A DNA stretch of 64,000 bases from positions 62,001-126,000 of the forward strand of contig VCMS01000294.1 in assembly GCA_022539475.1 (NCBI GenBank), read 5' to 3'. The notes under the pieces were generated by a model that worked only from the letters and a program-made list of their open reading frames with translations, searched no databases and was not told the DNA's origin. Position 1 is the stretch's first letter; each line of letters starts with the position of its first letter. Shown here piece after piece: positions 1 to 10,390 of the stretch. The position numbers and the translations under genes were made by a program. This stretch comes from Gracilaria domingensis. Its lineage: Eukaryota > Rhodophyta > Florideophyceae > Gracilariales > Gracilariaceae.

Positions 1-68
1 TTCTTAGCTACTCCTAGCACACCGTTCATTGGGGCTTGATTGTAGCTAGCAACGATCACATCGACCTA

Positions 69-180
69 TTGCATTTATCAGCGCTCCACCGTGAGTACTT
101 TAACCACTGCATTTGTCAGCACTCCACCGTGATTACTTTTACCACTGCATTTGTCAGCACTCGGCCGTGAGTGATGATGG
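69..180. repeat. 38-bp tandem repeat, about 2.9 units
   Basis: Three successive units begin TGCATTTRTCAGCRCTC and continue through CCGTGAGTACTTTAACCAC or close variants, with a period of 38 bp. The last unit is cut short where it runs into GTGAGTGATGATGG. The same array is mirrored near 56760-56871. Nothing indicates a coding role. Confidence 0.8.
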
Positions 181-239
181 CACCGAACGTCCATGAGGGC
201 GAGTACAAAAAGCCCAGAATTGGGCTGAGTAATCACCAG

Positions 240-923
240 ATGGCGACAGAGTGCAAGCAAGCGACGAGCCAAGAACCTGTGCTGGCGCACCTGTTTTGTG
301 CACATTTACCCATTCCTTTCACATACATCAATCTAATGGAGAACGAAAGCAACACTTCGTCTACACCAATCCAAACAACCGGGGCTGAAGATTCCATGTG
401 CAGAACACGCGGAAAATTCTGTCGGAGTCGCAGTAGGAAGAGACGTAAGCTTGGTCTTCGCGCCGTCTCTCCTACCCCAACATATTATCAAACCATGCTG
501 ATCGGGAACCTGGAACAACCGTACCTGCCCTACGAAGACAATTATGATTACTATAATAGACTTCCTCCAAAAAGTGCGAACTCGTTCGTGACAGTATCAA
601 CCAGTGCGCAGCAACCTCCTCCCCACCCGAATGCTGAAGCAGCCGCTCCACAGACATCTTTGACGGAGAATAGTTCGATTCATTCGGAAAGTGTACCAGT
701 TTGTAGTGAAGGTGTTGATCAAGTTTCATACCGTCTCAGCGGCGAAATAGAAAGAGAATGTAATGGAAATGCCATTCATAGCTCTTCTATAAATTCAGAG
801 ACCAGGGGTATTGTGGCGAAGAATGATGTGAGTACTGGTCCGGATGATGGCAGTAGAAATCGTCGCGGAAACCAAAAAGCACACGAAAGGAGGCGTAAAC
901 GAAGAGCCACACGCTTTGGTTGA
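240..923 (+). CDS. hypothetical basic/Ser-rich protein, retroelement flank
   Basis: This is an open frame of about 227 codons from ATG 240, the first ATG shared with the mirrored copy at 56018-56701. Upstream of it the two copies differ in frame because of homopolymer length, so the longer frame from 171 is not supported. The product has an Arg/Ser cluster (RSRSRKRRK, around residue 65), a Pro/Gln/Ala-rich middle and a very basic C-terminus (RRRKRRATRFG). No domain is recognised. It lies just outside the 5' LTR of the Copia-like element, so it could be an unrelated host fragment or part of another repeat. Function unknown. Confidence 0.3.
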   Translation: MATECKQATSQEPVLAHLFCAHLPIPFTYINLMENESNTSSTPIQTTGAEDSMCRTRGKFCRSRSRKRRKLGLRAVSPTPTYYQTMLIGNLEQPYLPYEDNYDYYNRLPPKSANSFVTVSTSAQQPPPHPNAEAAAPQTSLTENSSIHSESVPVCSEGVDQVSYRLSGEIERECNGNAIHSSSINSETRGIVAKNDVSTGPDDGSRNRRGNQKAHERRRKRRATRFG

Positions 924-945
924 TTTCATTTTATCCCCCGAAAAT

Positions 946-1420
946 TTTAAGGGGTATCGTTCCCGGTTTGGGTACCCCTTAAATGTACGCTGCCAAAAAG
1001 TTATGTTTGCGTAGACGAATCTCATTCAAATTCATGCAGCCAATAGAGATTTTAATCAGCTTCTCGCGTACAAAGTTTTGGCTCCCCAAGTTTCCAAACC
1101 ATGCCTCTGCGTACCCAAGAACTAGAGAACTTTCTACCACCTCGCTGCGGTGCCCCTTATTGGAACCGGTACCCCTTGTAAGGGGTCCGGACCACCGGTA
1201 CCCCTTAAATCAACTAAAACAGATAAAATTTTGAAACTATTTGAACGTGCTTGCGTCAACGTATGCCACGTATGCCACATAATTCATCGGTTTGGTTTTC
1301 TAAAACTTGTAACACGTGTAGAACAACGCCAGACTTCCGCCGTCGAAGGCGGCGAAATAAGGGGCACCCAATGGGCTTGTAATGGGCATTGCCGGTACCC
1401 CTTAGCACATAAGGGGTACC
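946..1420. repeat. cluster of AAGGGGTACC/GGTACCCCTT hairpins
   Basis: The decamer GGTACCCCTT and its complement recur many times in both orientations. Clear foldbacks are 946-983 (TTTAAGGGGTATC paired with GGTACCCCTTAAA, 12-base loop) and 1394-1420 (GGTACCCCTTA paired with TAAGGGGTACC, 5-base loop), with a further one around 1181-1207. The block is mirrored at 55521-55995. A single related palindrome sits at 40413-40436. It looks like nested insertions of very small foldback elements. Confidence 0.65.
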
Positions 1421-1424
1421 ATTA

Positions 1425-2021
1425 TGGCAATCAAAGTACGCGTAGCAGTCCGTATAACGTACCTGACTGCTTGCGTCCCGATGTGCATATCGGGACAGGA
1501 TCCTTGCTGGAGCATTCGACACTTCTTCTGAAACATCCGCCCTGCTTCCAGTACTTAACCCTTTTAAGACTAAACGTTCTTATTTCTAGTGAGCTAGATA
1601 TAAAAAAGAGCCAATAAGAAGAACAGAAATGATTGAATCATGCGGCTGAAACAGAACGGTATAACAAACCATCTTGATTAAAATACACGTAGTACTCAAG
1701 TTTAAATGTTATTGGTTTTATCTCAAACAGATTGGACTTGTACCCAATTAAGAACATTCTTCGCTTATGTTTAGTGAGCTAGACATAAGCAAGACAGACA
1801 AGTGACACGCTGACAATGATTCGTTATAGCGGCTACCCAATTATGTTGCCTGCTTATGTCTATCTCACTAGACATAAGCAAACCGTTTCAAAAGGGTTAA
1901 ACTGTGACTAGCGCCACCGCCAGTAAACTTTCATGAGGCATTCCTAACACACCTAACGATACCCCGCTTCGCGCATCCAACCTCTCAGCGAGCCAGCATC
2001 CATCATTTCATTAAGAGGCCA
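1425..2021 (+). repeat. 5' LTR of Copia-like element, with MITE inside
   Basis: It starts TGGCAATCAAAG and ends GAGGCCA, that is TG...CA. It aligns over its whole length with the 3' LTR at 46791-47043 apart from the MITE at 1559-1896. Without the MITE it is about 255 bp. No target-site duplication was found at the element's two outer ends. Confidence 0.8.
1559..1896. mobile_element. MITE, TTAA target site (piggyBac-type), 338 bp
   Basis: It is flanked by TTAA at 1555-1558 and 1897-1900. The ends are CCCTTTTRAGAC and TTTCAAAAGGG. It contains three copies of a foldback related to CTTATGTCTAG-TGAG-CTAGACATAAG. The homologous LTR at 46791-47043 has a single TTAA at the same spot (46910-46913), an empty site. 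TTAA duplication with CCC termini is the hallmark of piggyBac-type elements. It encodes nothing, so it must be mobilised in trans. Confidence 0.85.
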
Positions 2022-2065
2022 TTGTTCGAATGATCGTCTATTGTAAGTAGCTGTTTTACTCAATT

Positions 2066-3097
2066 ATGAGTAATGCAAACTACATTCCGTCTAATCTGTC
2101 TCTCCACAACTCACTGGATCATGATGTTCTCGAAACCCCAACCAATCTACCGATCGACACCACCGAACACATCGAACCACTCCCTAACAAGTCTCTCAAC
2201 TCCAATGGAGCGGCTCGTTCTACTTTTCTCCCGAAAGCTACTCTCAAGAGTGCCCACGAACAAGAATATTGCTCTGTCATTACAAGGATTCTCCGTGACA
2301 ATCTCGATCGCGACACATTCCTTGAGCGACTTCGCACAAAGCTCGACCCTTTGTTGCTTTGTGCACCAAGCGTTCTCAACAACCGTACTTGCATCAATGG
2401 TGTGATGAACAGACTCAAACAATATGATATCAGCATCCCCACCTACAAGTATCGAAACCTCACAGTACGCATAGCGTATCTGATTTGGGACGGTGAAGAT
2501 GACGACAACCAAGGTTTTCAAACAGTTGCGAACTACGTTATCTCGAAGCAGCCACATCCCTACGACAAAAACGCCGATAATGAAGATGATTTCGCCGAAG
2601 CCGTCGATAACACCCCACAGTTGAAACTCTCTTCCGAACCCGCGATGGATAAGCTCATGCACAGCTTCAAGGAGTATCTATTGACAGCGAAGGGCGAAGA
2701 CCAACCAGGTGACAATCATCGCGCCCATCCCTCTCGTCTAAGCGACGCCGAGAATAATCACAACAAGCGCAGTATTCGTAACGATCACACCCCGGAACCC
2801 TTCCACCAAAGCCCACGCATAAAATTCCATAACGCTGCATTGCGCCTCTCCCCCGAATCACTGCCAACGAAGAGCTATACCGAGATATTCCGCGACATAA
2901 AGACCTTGGCCAATCTCGCTTATGGCGAACAAGACCATAATTCTATCAAGCGCATAGAACTTACACAAAAAGCTTCATCTCAGACTGGCTACGCATTCAA
3001 GGATGGAAAGAAATTTGTAGGAACTGTGAAGGAATCATGGGAAACCGCCGTTGGTGACTTCGAACAAATCGTTCTCAGCACATATATGCTCACTTAG
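2066..3097 (+). CDS. gag-like region of Copia-like element (left copy)
   Basis: This long open frame follows the 5' LTR and is the first coding part of the retroelement. It has no strong motif of its own and is assigned by position, just upstream of a retrotransposon gag-type segment and the zinc knuckle. The mirrored copy is 53846-54877. The gag region as a whole is interrupted by the insertion at 3154-4133. Fossil. Confidence 0.6.
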   Translation: MSNANYIPSNLSLHNSLDHDVLETPTNLPIDTTEHIEPLPNKSLNSNGAARSTFLPKATLKSAHEQEYCSVITRILRDNLDRDTFLERLRTKLDPLLLCAPSVLNNRTCINGVMNRLKQYDISIPTYKYRNLTVRIAYLIWDGEDDDNQGFQTVANYVISKQPHPYDKNADNEDDFAEAVDNTPQLKLSSEPAMDKLMHSFKEYLLTAKGEDQPGDNHRAHPSRLSDAENNHNKRSIRNDHTPEPFHQSPRIKFHNAALRLSPESLPTKSYTEIFRDIKTLANLAYGEQDHNSIKRIELTQKASSQTGYAFKDGKKFVGTVKESWETAVGDFEQIVLSTYMLT

Positions 3098-3153
3098 AAT
3101 GACGCGCTGTACCTTCTACCACACATGCTGAAGGACAACGCAAAAGTACACTT

Positions 3154-4133
3154 TTGTAGAGCAAAACGTGCTCTCTCGGTACACGGGGAAGGATTTCATA
3201 AACCCCTGGTAAGGATGATTCCGGGTACTCGGAAGGTATGAGTATTGGACCACGGATGGGATACTTTTTGGCAGTATTGAGGTATGGTACCCTGAGGGGT
3301 CGGCCATGACGTGGCGCAGATGAGTACTGGTCGCGTGTACGCGTGTGTGGGAATGGGTGTGTTCACACATGTCTTGTTATGATTGTCCGATATTTTACTG
3401 GACGCTGCCGCGGGTTGTCACGTGCACCACGTGTATGGACCTGCTTAGGTGTGCACTAGATTATTTAATTTAGTTTAACTAATTTATCGGTTACGATATA
3501 AGAGGTGACCTCCCGGTCACCTCCTCCTGAAGCAAAGGGTAACCGAGTTCGGCTCTGAACCAAGTTCGCCTGCGTGAAGTGTACAACTCCTTCAGGAGGG
3601 TCACCGCGTACGGTACGCATTGGATTCATCCCTCGGGATCACTCAGGCAATACTGACCATTGTGGCCTTGCCTTCGGGCTTATTTATTCCGTGTCTTCGG
3701 ACTTTCTGTTTCTTTTACTGTGCAGTTGAACTGCTTTCACCACAATTGGTAGCGTTTCCGTCTCTGTATAGAGTTGTGTCGCGTGGGTTTAATACACATC
3801 GTCGTCTCCCAGCGCTGGGTCCGTTGCCGCTTGCCGCACGTCCCGCCGCGGGATTCCTCTCTTTTCCTCCTTTGGTTTCCCTTCCTTTTCCCCTTTTTAC
3901 CTAGGGCTTACACCGCTCTACGGTATTTCCCTCCTCAACCATTCCGTCGCTTTTCGCCGGATTCCTGGATCAGGCCCGTTCACCCAGCAACCTCCGTAGG
4001 TATATCCCGTACCACGGTCGGTCTTACACCCGCACTATCCGTGTTCGGAGGGCTCACCGCTGAGTTCACCTCGTCTAGAGGGCAAGGACTCGAACGCCTT
4101 GAGAGACGAACCCATCGCTCGGGTTTTGCTCTA
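3154..4133. mobile_element. solo-LTR-like insertion in gag, 980 bp
   Basis: It has 13-bp inverted ends, TGTAGAGCAAAAC and GTTTTGCTCTACA, and is flanked on both sides by the 5-bp duplication ACTTT. TG...CA termini with a 5-bp TSD fit a solo LTR of another family. Inside are a perfect 9-bp hairpin (GAGGTGACC/GGTCACCTC, 3503-3525), a wider nested pair (CTCCTGAAG/CTTCAGGAG, about 3525-3597) and a long pyrimidine-rich right half. No coding capacity was seen. The mirror lies at 52810-53789. Confidence 0.7.
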
Positions 4134-4512
4134 CAACTTTGACAAAATTGTGAAGCCAACTGCCAATGACTACGTACATGCCAAACAGTTAATGTCTGAT
4201 AAGTTCCATAACACCGCGCAGCAGCAGCGAATTCTATCCTTTCTACGTAATATTCGCGTTAAGGACTACCTCGATGGCAACCGTACAATCAACGAGGCAT
4301 ACAATGCCCTTACTGATGAGATTGAAACCAAATTCTCTCGTATCCCGCGAGGCTTACGGACGGACGAGTGCAAGCGTGACCTTTTGATCACATCGATGGA
4401 AAACATGTAATGGTGCGCAGTTGAGCTTTATCGACCAAACTCTGTATACCCTACGTATCATGACCTATACATCGCGCTTGCAGACAGAGCGCAGAGATTC
4501 TGCCAAAAACAA

Positions 4513-4941
4513 GTGCAACTTGGAAATGAACAAGGTCCGTATGGAGGAGTCGAAAAGCCCACTGCATCAATCAACTACACTAATGCACGATACGGCAGAC
4601 CAGCCGGTCGCCAAAACTTCCGTCGCATCCCTCAACATAGCAACGGCTACGCTTCAAACCGCCACAACCCTCGTCGGAACCAAGGCCCCGGCAGGTGCTT
4701 CTACTGCCATAAGCCTGGACACACCAAGCGAAACTGCCCGTTTCGCAAGCGAGGCAAACGCGTCTTCGACAGTCTCTTTGCTGCAGCGAATTCCCACAAC
4801 CCCAACGGAGAGACCGATGGCACGGACCATGGCTCAGTCATGTCTATCGTCCAGGCGGCGATTTGTAGAGCAAAACCCTGCGCTAGGCGCGATGGGGAAT
4901 CTCCATTAGGATGTCCGAGTCCTACTCCCTGGATGGGATAG
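4513..4941 (+). CDS. gag zinc-knuckle segment
   Basis: It encodes CFYCHKPGHTKRNC, a CX2CX4HX4C retroviral-type zinc knuckle used for nucleic-acid binding by nucleocapsid, followed by a basic stretch. The 3' part runs into the LTR-like insertion that begins at 4865. The mirror is 52002-52430. Part of the fossil Copia-like element. Confidence 0.75.
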   Translation: MQLGNEQGPYGGVEKPTASINYTNARYGRPAGRQNFRRIPQHSNGYASNRHNPRRNQGPGRCFYCHKPGHTKRNCPFRKRGKRVFDSLFAAANSHNPNGETDGTDHGSVMSIVQAAICRAKPCARRDGESPLGCPSPTPWMG

Positions 4942-5780
4942 AAACAGCGGTAGAACCCTCTTTCCGTGTTTGAGTCGCGAGACAAGCCGGGTGTAAGACC
5001 GGAGATGGTGACTGGGTATACCTACAGAGGTGAGATGCAAAGAACGGTTTAGATCTAGAGGTGGAGTGTGACCCGAACCTAGAGAGATGGGGAAATAGGG
5101 AACCGTGTCAACGGGGGAAAGCTCACGGTGGAACCCACCGGAGCGGAGCTGCGGACCGTGCCAACCGGAGGGAACAGGTCCGATAGCGGAGCGACGCACA
5201 AACGCGTACCAAAAATATACCCAATACTGGGGCGGAAGCAATACCTGAACCAGGTGAACGGGTGACAACAACAGTCACGAAAGTAAACAACAAAATACAA
5301 TGACAACAACAATGGAACGATACAACGGTAGATATAACAAAGATTCCAGAGATGGCAAGATGCAAGCCTCCTAAGTGATCCTGAGGGGTAGTAGCGCCGA
5401 AACCAATCGTGGTTACTCTCCGAGGGGAGTGGTAAACCTACGTAGGCAGCTGTCTACTATAGCCCGATCCTCAACAGGACGCGACTTAGTTGTCCATTTA
5501 CTTGGAGGCTCCAGGGTTAGGTCACCCGAGCATATATACTATTACCACTACGGTATCTACAATGCACACCTCCCGAGGGTCGTACACGTGGACGAACCAC
5601 TGTCAGAGTGCAGGGTATTCCCCAACGGGCGTGGCACAAATCCCTAACTAGCCAGCTTCACCACGTGTCCTACTATCACACCTACTAGGCACTTCCTATG
5701 CAGGGTCCACCTATTAAGGGTCCAACCAAACCATCCCAACAATACCCAAAATTAAAGGGAGTTTTCATAACTTAGCCACG
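4865..5780. mobile_element. second LTR-like insertion, opposite orientation
   Basis: It begins TGTAGAGCAAAACCC, the same terminus as the insertion at 3154-4133 but reversed. It shares scattered motifs with it (GGGTGTAAGACCG, TATACCTAC.GAGGT). Read on the minus strand it has the same pyrimidine-rich half. Its far end was not located; the boundary near 5780 is an estimate from where the protease-region reading resumes. The mirror is about 51163-52078. Confidence 0.5.
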
Positions 5781-6137
5781 TCACCGGCCATCGGTAGCAT
5801 CTCATTATGAGAACCGTGATGCATCCGATATCGGAAAGGCGTTGCTCCACACGATTACGCACGATAGCATCCTCGACAATGATGATACGTTCACGCTCAA
5901 TGACACGGTCGCAACCGCACTCCTTTGCGAGAGTAATGATACTCAGGATGCTTTCGCGTGCGACATACGCGACCAAGACGGCGAGGATGACATTTCGAAC
6001 ACTAACCATGTCAACCATACTAACTTCCTAGCTGAGTTTGCCGATGCGTATGCCACCAAAGTCGTAAACGAAGACGACGTCCCGCATTTTTAAGCGGAGA
6101 CCAGGGTCGCCGACTAGTCTCCAGCACCAGGCGTCTT

Positions 6138-6593
6138 GTGAGCACTGCAACGAATTTCTCTCAGCAGTACTCCATTGAACCAAAAACACACACCACAATA
6201 GTGTCACCACAGGCATTAATTCCATTCACTCATAACCACCGCGCACCATCCGAAATATTGCACGCACCATCCTTACGCACAGAACCAAAATCTACACATG
6301 AAGCTATACACACCATGGATATCACTCAATTTCCAACTGGGTCATCCGACACACTTCTGGCAGATCAAGAACAATTTTGGGGAGGTTATTACGCAGACGA
6401 CAGGAGACAAACAATTGAGCACGCTCAATTCCTCGGCGCCTGTGTTGATTCTGGAGCACGCAAGTCAGTAATTGGAGATATTGAAGCTGCGCTTTACACT
6501 AGAGCCACTCAACAGAACATTATCACGAACGCGTCCTCTCAACGCTTCAAACTTGGTGGACACATCAAGACTTCTTGTGTATCTTTCGAATAG
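6138..6593 (+). CDS. aspartic protease region of Copia-like element
   Basis: It contains ACVDSGARKSVIG, the D-S-G active-site signature of retroviral-type aspartic proteases, with a run-in typical of the gag-protease spacer. The mirrored copy at 50206-50805 is the longer reading. Fossil part. Confidence 0.6.
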   Translation: MSTATNFSQQYSIEPKTHTTIVSPQALIPFTHNHRAPSEILHAPSLRTEPKSTHEAIHTMDITQFPTGSSDTLLADQEQFWGGYYADDRRQTIEHAQFLGACVDSGARKSVIGDIEAALYTRATQQNIITNASSQRFKLGGHIKTSCVSFE

Positions 6594-6634
6594 ACTTGCC
6601 GCTCCCTGACGGATCCGCACTATCCTTTTCCGTT

Positions 6635-7091
6635 NNNNNNNNNNNNNNNNNNNNNNNNNNNNNNNNNNNNNNNNNNNNNNNNNNNNNNNNNNNNNNNNNN
6701 NNNNNNNNNNNNNNNNNNNNNNNNNNNNNNNNNNNNNNNNNNNNNNNNNNNNNNNNNNNNNNNNNNNNNNNNNNNNNNNNNNNNNNNNNNNNNNNNNNNN
6801 NNNNNNNNNNNNNNNNNNNNNNNNNNNNNNNNNNNNNNNNNNNNNNNNNNNNNNNNNNNNNNNNNNNNNNNNNNNNNNNNNNNNNNNNNNNNNNNNNNNN
6901 NNNNNNNNNNNNNNNNNNNNNNNNNNNNNNNNNNNNNNNNNNNNNNNNNNNNNNNNNNNNNNNNNNNNNNNNNNNNNNNNNNNNNNNNNNNNNNNNNNNN
7001 NNNNNNNNNNNNNNNNNNNNNNNNNNNNNNNNNNNNNNNNNNNNNNNNNNNNNNNNNNNNNNNNNNNNNNNNNNNNNNNNNNNNNNNNNNN
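6635..7091. other. assembly gap (457 N)
   Basis: A run of N joins accurate retroelement sequence on the left to indel-rich clathrin sequence on the right. The real distance, and whether the two sides are neighbours, is not known. Confidence 1.
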
Positions 7092-9836
7092 GACTCTGTT
7101 CAATCTGTGGAAAATCAATCTTTTCTACTAGGTTTTTGAAAGCCGACTTTGCCGATGGATCTACGAAGCATCCGTGCCATACCTGGGGTGCAAAAGTGTA
7201 CATAGATAAACCGAAAACGCGCAACACTTTTTGAAACCGAATGCCGTACTACGACTCCGGGAGGTTGCCGGTTCTCTGACCAGCGAGATCCTTACTGGCC
7301 TCTCATTGCCTATCATAGAGGGTGCAGTGTGAATGAAAAAGAAAGTTCTCGAAGTCACTAACGGCAACCTCACTTTTCCCGCGAGCAGGCTGTAGTAGTA
7401 CAGGTGCGCCGACAGTAACTATGGGAAAGATATTCGATGCAAAGCTATTCCCTTCGACGGCTTTATTGATCAGGTCGTTTCAAAACTGCAAGCCTGAATG
7501 CAAAAACCTGATAAGGCTTCGGCTGCGCTGTCAAGGCATTTTTGACAGCCCCGGAATGCCTGAGGTTCATGATGGAGTGTTGGAGAAGATCGTGGTCCAA
7601 ACCAGCAATACTGCGTTTTCACCAACAATAACCTTCAGAATCCCTGATTTCTAACAGCTAATTGGTGCAGAGCGCAGAAAGGGTGATGGAGTACGTGAGA
7701 AGGCTTGACAACTACGATAATGCAGACGTCGCGCCTCGATGTAATTGATGCGGCTTGTTCGAAGAAGGCTTATGCAATATACTACAAAGTTCGAGAAAAG
7801 TACGACCGACAAATTGGACGTTCTCTTGGAGGCATATCAAGGATTTTCGACCGTGCTTTAGATATATGTTTTGCCAATCGTTTGAGTCGTAGATGTGTGG
7901 CTCTCTTGGATGTTGCCCAGGTTTGAAAATGGCTTCGTTGCAAGACGATATTAGGTCGTTGATGTGCGCAAAAGATGTATCTCAATATGCACGTCGTTGA
8001 AGGCCTATTAGATATAAGCAGAGGTCAAATGACGACTTCAAAGATGAATCTCGAAGTTTATGCGTGTTGCGAGAAAGAAAATTCGCGAACCAGAATCGGC
8101 TCTTCGATAATTGATACCGAATTGTATATGCGCTGTGTCGTCTTAATGCACTGACCGATGTCGAAGAATTCATCATTACTGTTGGGCACAAGGTAACCTC
8201 GAAGAAGTAGGTGACAGATGCTTTGATATTGAGCTGTACCAAGCAGCAAAGATGATGTTCCGTGCTGTACCCGAATGGTCTAAGCTTGCTCACACGCACA
8301 TTATGCTCAAAGAATACAAAAAGGCGTGTATGCAGCCAAGAAGGCGAACAAGATCCCAACCTGGCGTATCGTGTGCTTCGGGTGTGTGGACGGCTTTAGT
8401 TCCGGTTGGCAGGTCATGTGCTTGCGGTTGCTCGTTGACACAGAAGAAATGCAAGAATGTATTGAATACTACGAAGATAGAGGGCACTTCGGGGAGATTT
8501 TGGATGTTCTCGAAATTGCTTTGAATCTTCCAAGGGCTCATAATGCAATGTTTACGGAGACAGCGGTTCTGAAGACGAAGTACAGAGAGGAATCAGTGCT
8601 GAAACTTCTGCCGATTATGGCATGGTCGATTTACGATACCGAAGGTAATAAGAGCATGTACAACAGCTCATCTTTGGGATTCTGTGTATTCTTACACGTT
8701 CAGTACAATGAGTTTGATAACGCCGCTGATCTCATGATGGATCACTCACCAACTGCATTTACAGCCAGTGAATTCTTGGACGTTATATCAAGAGTTGGAA
8801 CTTTGAATACCATGTACCGATCCATCGACTTCTATCTAGGTGAACAGCCGGAACTCTTGGAAGATCTCCTGAACGTCCTTTCTCCTCGAATAGACGGTTC
8901 GCGGGCGGTTGCATTCTTCAAAGAGCACGAGCTCGTGATTTTGGTCCATTGGGATGCCTACCATTTGCTGTTAAGTATCTTGAAAAGATCCAATCGGCAG
9001 ACGTTCCTGAAGTCAATGAAGCCTTGAATGAGGTTTACTTGACATCTGGCGACACTGTTAGCCTGCGAAACTCAGTGAAGGAGTTCAAGAACTTTGATCA
9101 AATCAAACTGGCCAGAAGACTACAGGACAACGAAGCTCTCCAGTTTAGACGTATTTCAGGATATTTGTTGGCTCGGAACGGAAGATATGACAAGCAATCG
9201 AACTGGCGAAGAAGGACGTGCTTTACTATGACATGACTGATGCTATCGCTCAGTCTGAAGACAAGAGTTGGCCGAAACATATGCGGAGTACTTCGCGAAA
9301 ATCAATTTCCTGAATGTTTTGCTGCTTTGTTGTATGCCTGCTTCAATTTTTCCCTCCGGATGTGGCAATGGAATACGTTTGGATGGGAGCGCTGCGGATT
9401 TCGCATTGCCGTTTATGATTCAAACGCTAGCCGAAGCGGGATCTCGCTTGACGGGTCTAGAAGAAGAACCAAAAGACGAAACGAGAGATAGAACAAATGA
9501 AACTGGCGGAAGAAGAGGAAGATGTTGTAGACGAATCTGTATTACTTTATGGTTTACAAGATTATCAACAACCATTGCTGACGTATTACCAAGCTGATGG
9601 TGGGGTTGTTGGCCGGTCAGCTCTTGGTGGTGGTGGAGGGAACGGAGTGGGCTTGATAGGCTGGCATGGAGTAACACAGGTTTTCCACAGGGCCCTAGTA
9701 ACGCCCTGACAGTTGTAGGTCCGATGGCCTCTGTACACCCTGCAAATGCTGGCAAACGCTTTTAATCCCATGAATGCATTAGTACTTACGCTTTACCAAC
9801 TGCAGGAGCAGCCTACGCTACTGGGCAGGCTATGTA
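7092..9836 (+). pseudogene. clathrin heavy chain, C-terminal part, indel-rich copy
   Basis: Clathrin heavy chain forms the triskelion leg of coated vesicles in the cytoplasm. This copy starts inside the distal leg (the stretch matching NLLLEFLESRLADG at 60880 onward in the other copy) and runs to the C-terminus. The best block is 8330-8930, with CLHC-repeat sequence such as EYYEDRGHFGEILDVLEIAL, NEFDNAADLMMDHSP and NVLSPRIDGSRAV, then FRRISGYLLARNGR near 9150 and a Gly/Ala-rich tail. The frame changes every 50-300 bases. The second copy at 60863-63665 has different indels at different places, so these look like sequencing errors rather than decay. The N-terminal propeller is absent, lost at the gap. 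The C-terminal stop near 9836 is approximate. Confidence 0.85.
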
Positions 9837-10390
9837 AATTTGTTGCTAACCTGCCTGAGACGAACCTGGTGACTCACTATCGCTGCTTTCTCGAATGAAC
9901 GAAGGGATTTGCAACTGCAAATGTAGTCTCCCTCTGCAAGTGAAAACCAGAAGAAAGAGAATTAGTTAACATACTTCCTTTCTTTCCACTCTTGCCTTCT
10001 ACTACCAGATCACAGTGATATAATGCTTTCCTAACCCGGAGGTAAGCTTTAATCCCTCCTCAACTAGCTTTTGAACCTCGTCTGAACTTCTCTGTGACAA
10101 TGTCTTCCTTCACTGCCCGTCTTCTCACGGAGAGAAATGAGGATTTGCTTGATGAAGCTTTGAAGGGGTGACAATCAGAAGGGTACGGGATCAAACAGAG
10201 GAAGGATGGGGGATTCGGTCGGTTCCCAATTTACACTTAATATGGTTGTAGAGCAGCTCAAACGCCGCTGTCTTTGCCATTTTGGTCGACGCCAGCCATT
10301 GATTGCGTATTCCGCGGGACGGGAGACAAGTCCCCAAAATTATGTGCTCCTGTACAAGGCTGCTATGCCCTGCGGCACGAAAGTTAGTTT
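9837..10390. other. convergent intergenic region between clathrin and CLP1
   Basis: It holds the 3' ends of two convergent genes. A 23-codon frame from ATG 10100 (MSSFTARLLTERNEDL...) stops at 10169-10171. The same start is seen at the right edge of the window (about 63964), so it lies in the duplicated segment and could be a first exon or chance. Otherwise nothing recognised. Confidence 0.5.

Larger units (their letters stand above)
1425..6634 (+). mobile_element. Copia-superfamily LTR retroelement, left copy, cut by gap
   Basis: The 5' LTR, gag-like region, zinc knuckle and aspartic protease region run in order and stop at the N gap. The rest (IN, RT, RH, 3' LTR) is seen only in the mirrored copy at 46791-55517. 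The PR-IN-RT-RH order and the sequence resemblance of the RT/RNase H identify the Ty1/Copia superfamily. The element is broken, with several breaks, and carries two LTR-like insertions and one MITE. The two LTRs of the mirrored copy differ at about one position in seven by hand alignment, so the original insertion is old. Confidence 0.85.

Noticed and set aside
3620-4142. Frames of 94 and 122 codons within the LTR-like insertion
   Set aside because: Phe/Pro/Leu-rich translations of a pyrimidine tract. They are shared by the mirror simply because the DNA is duplicated.
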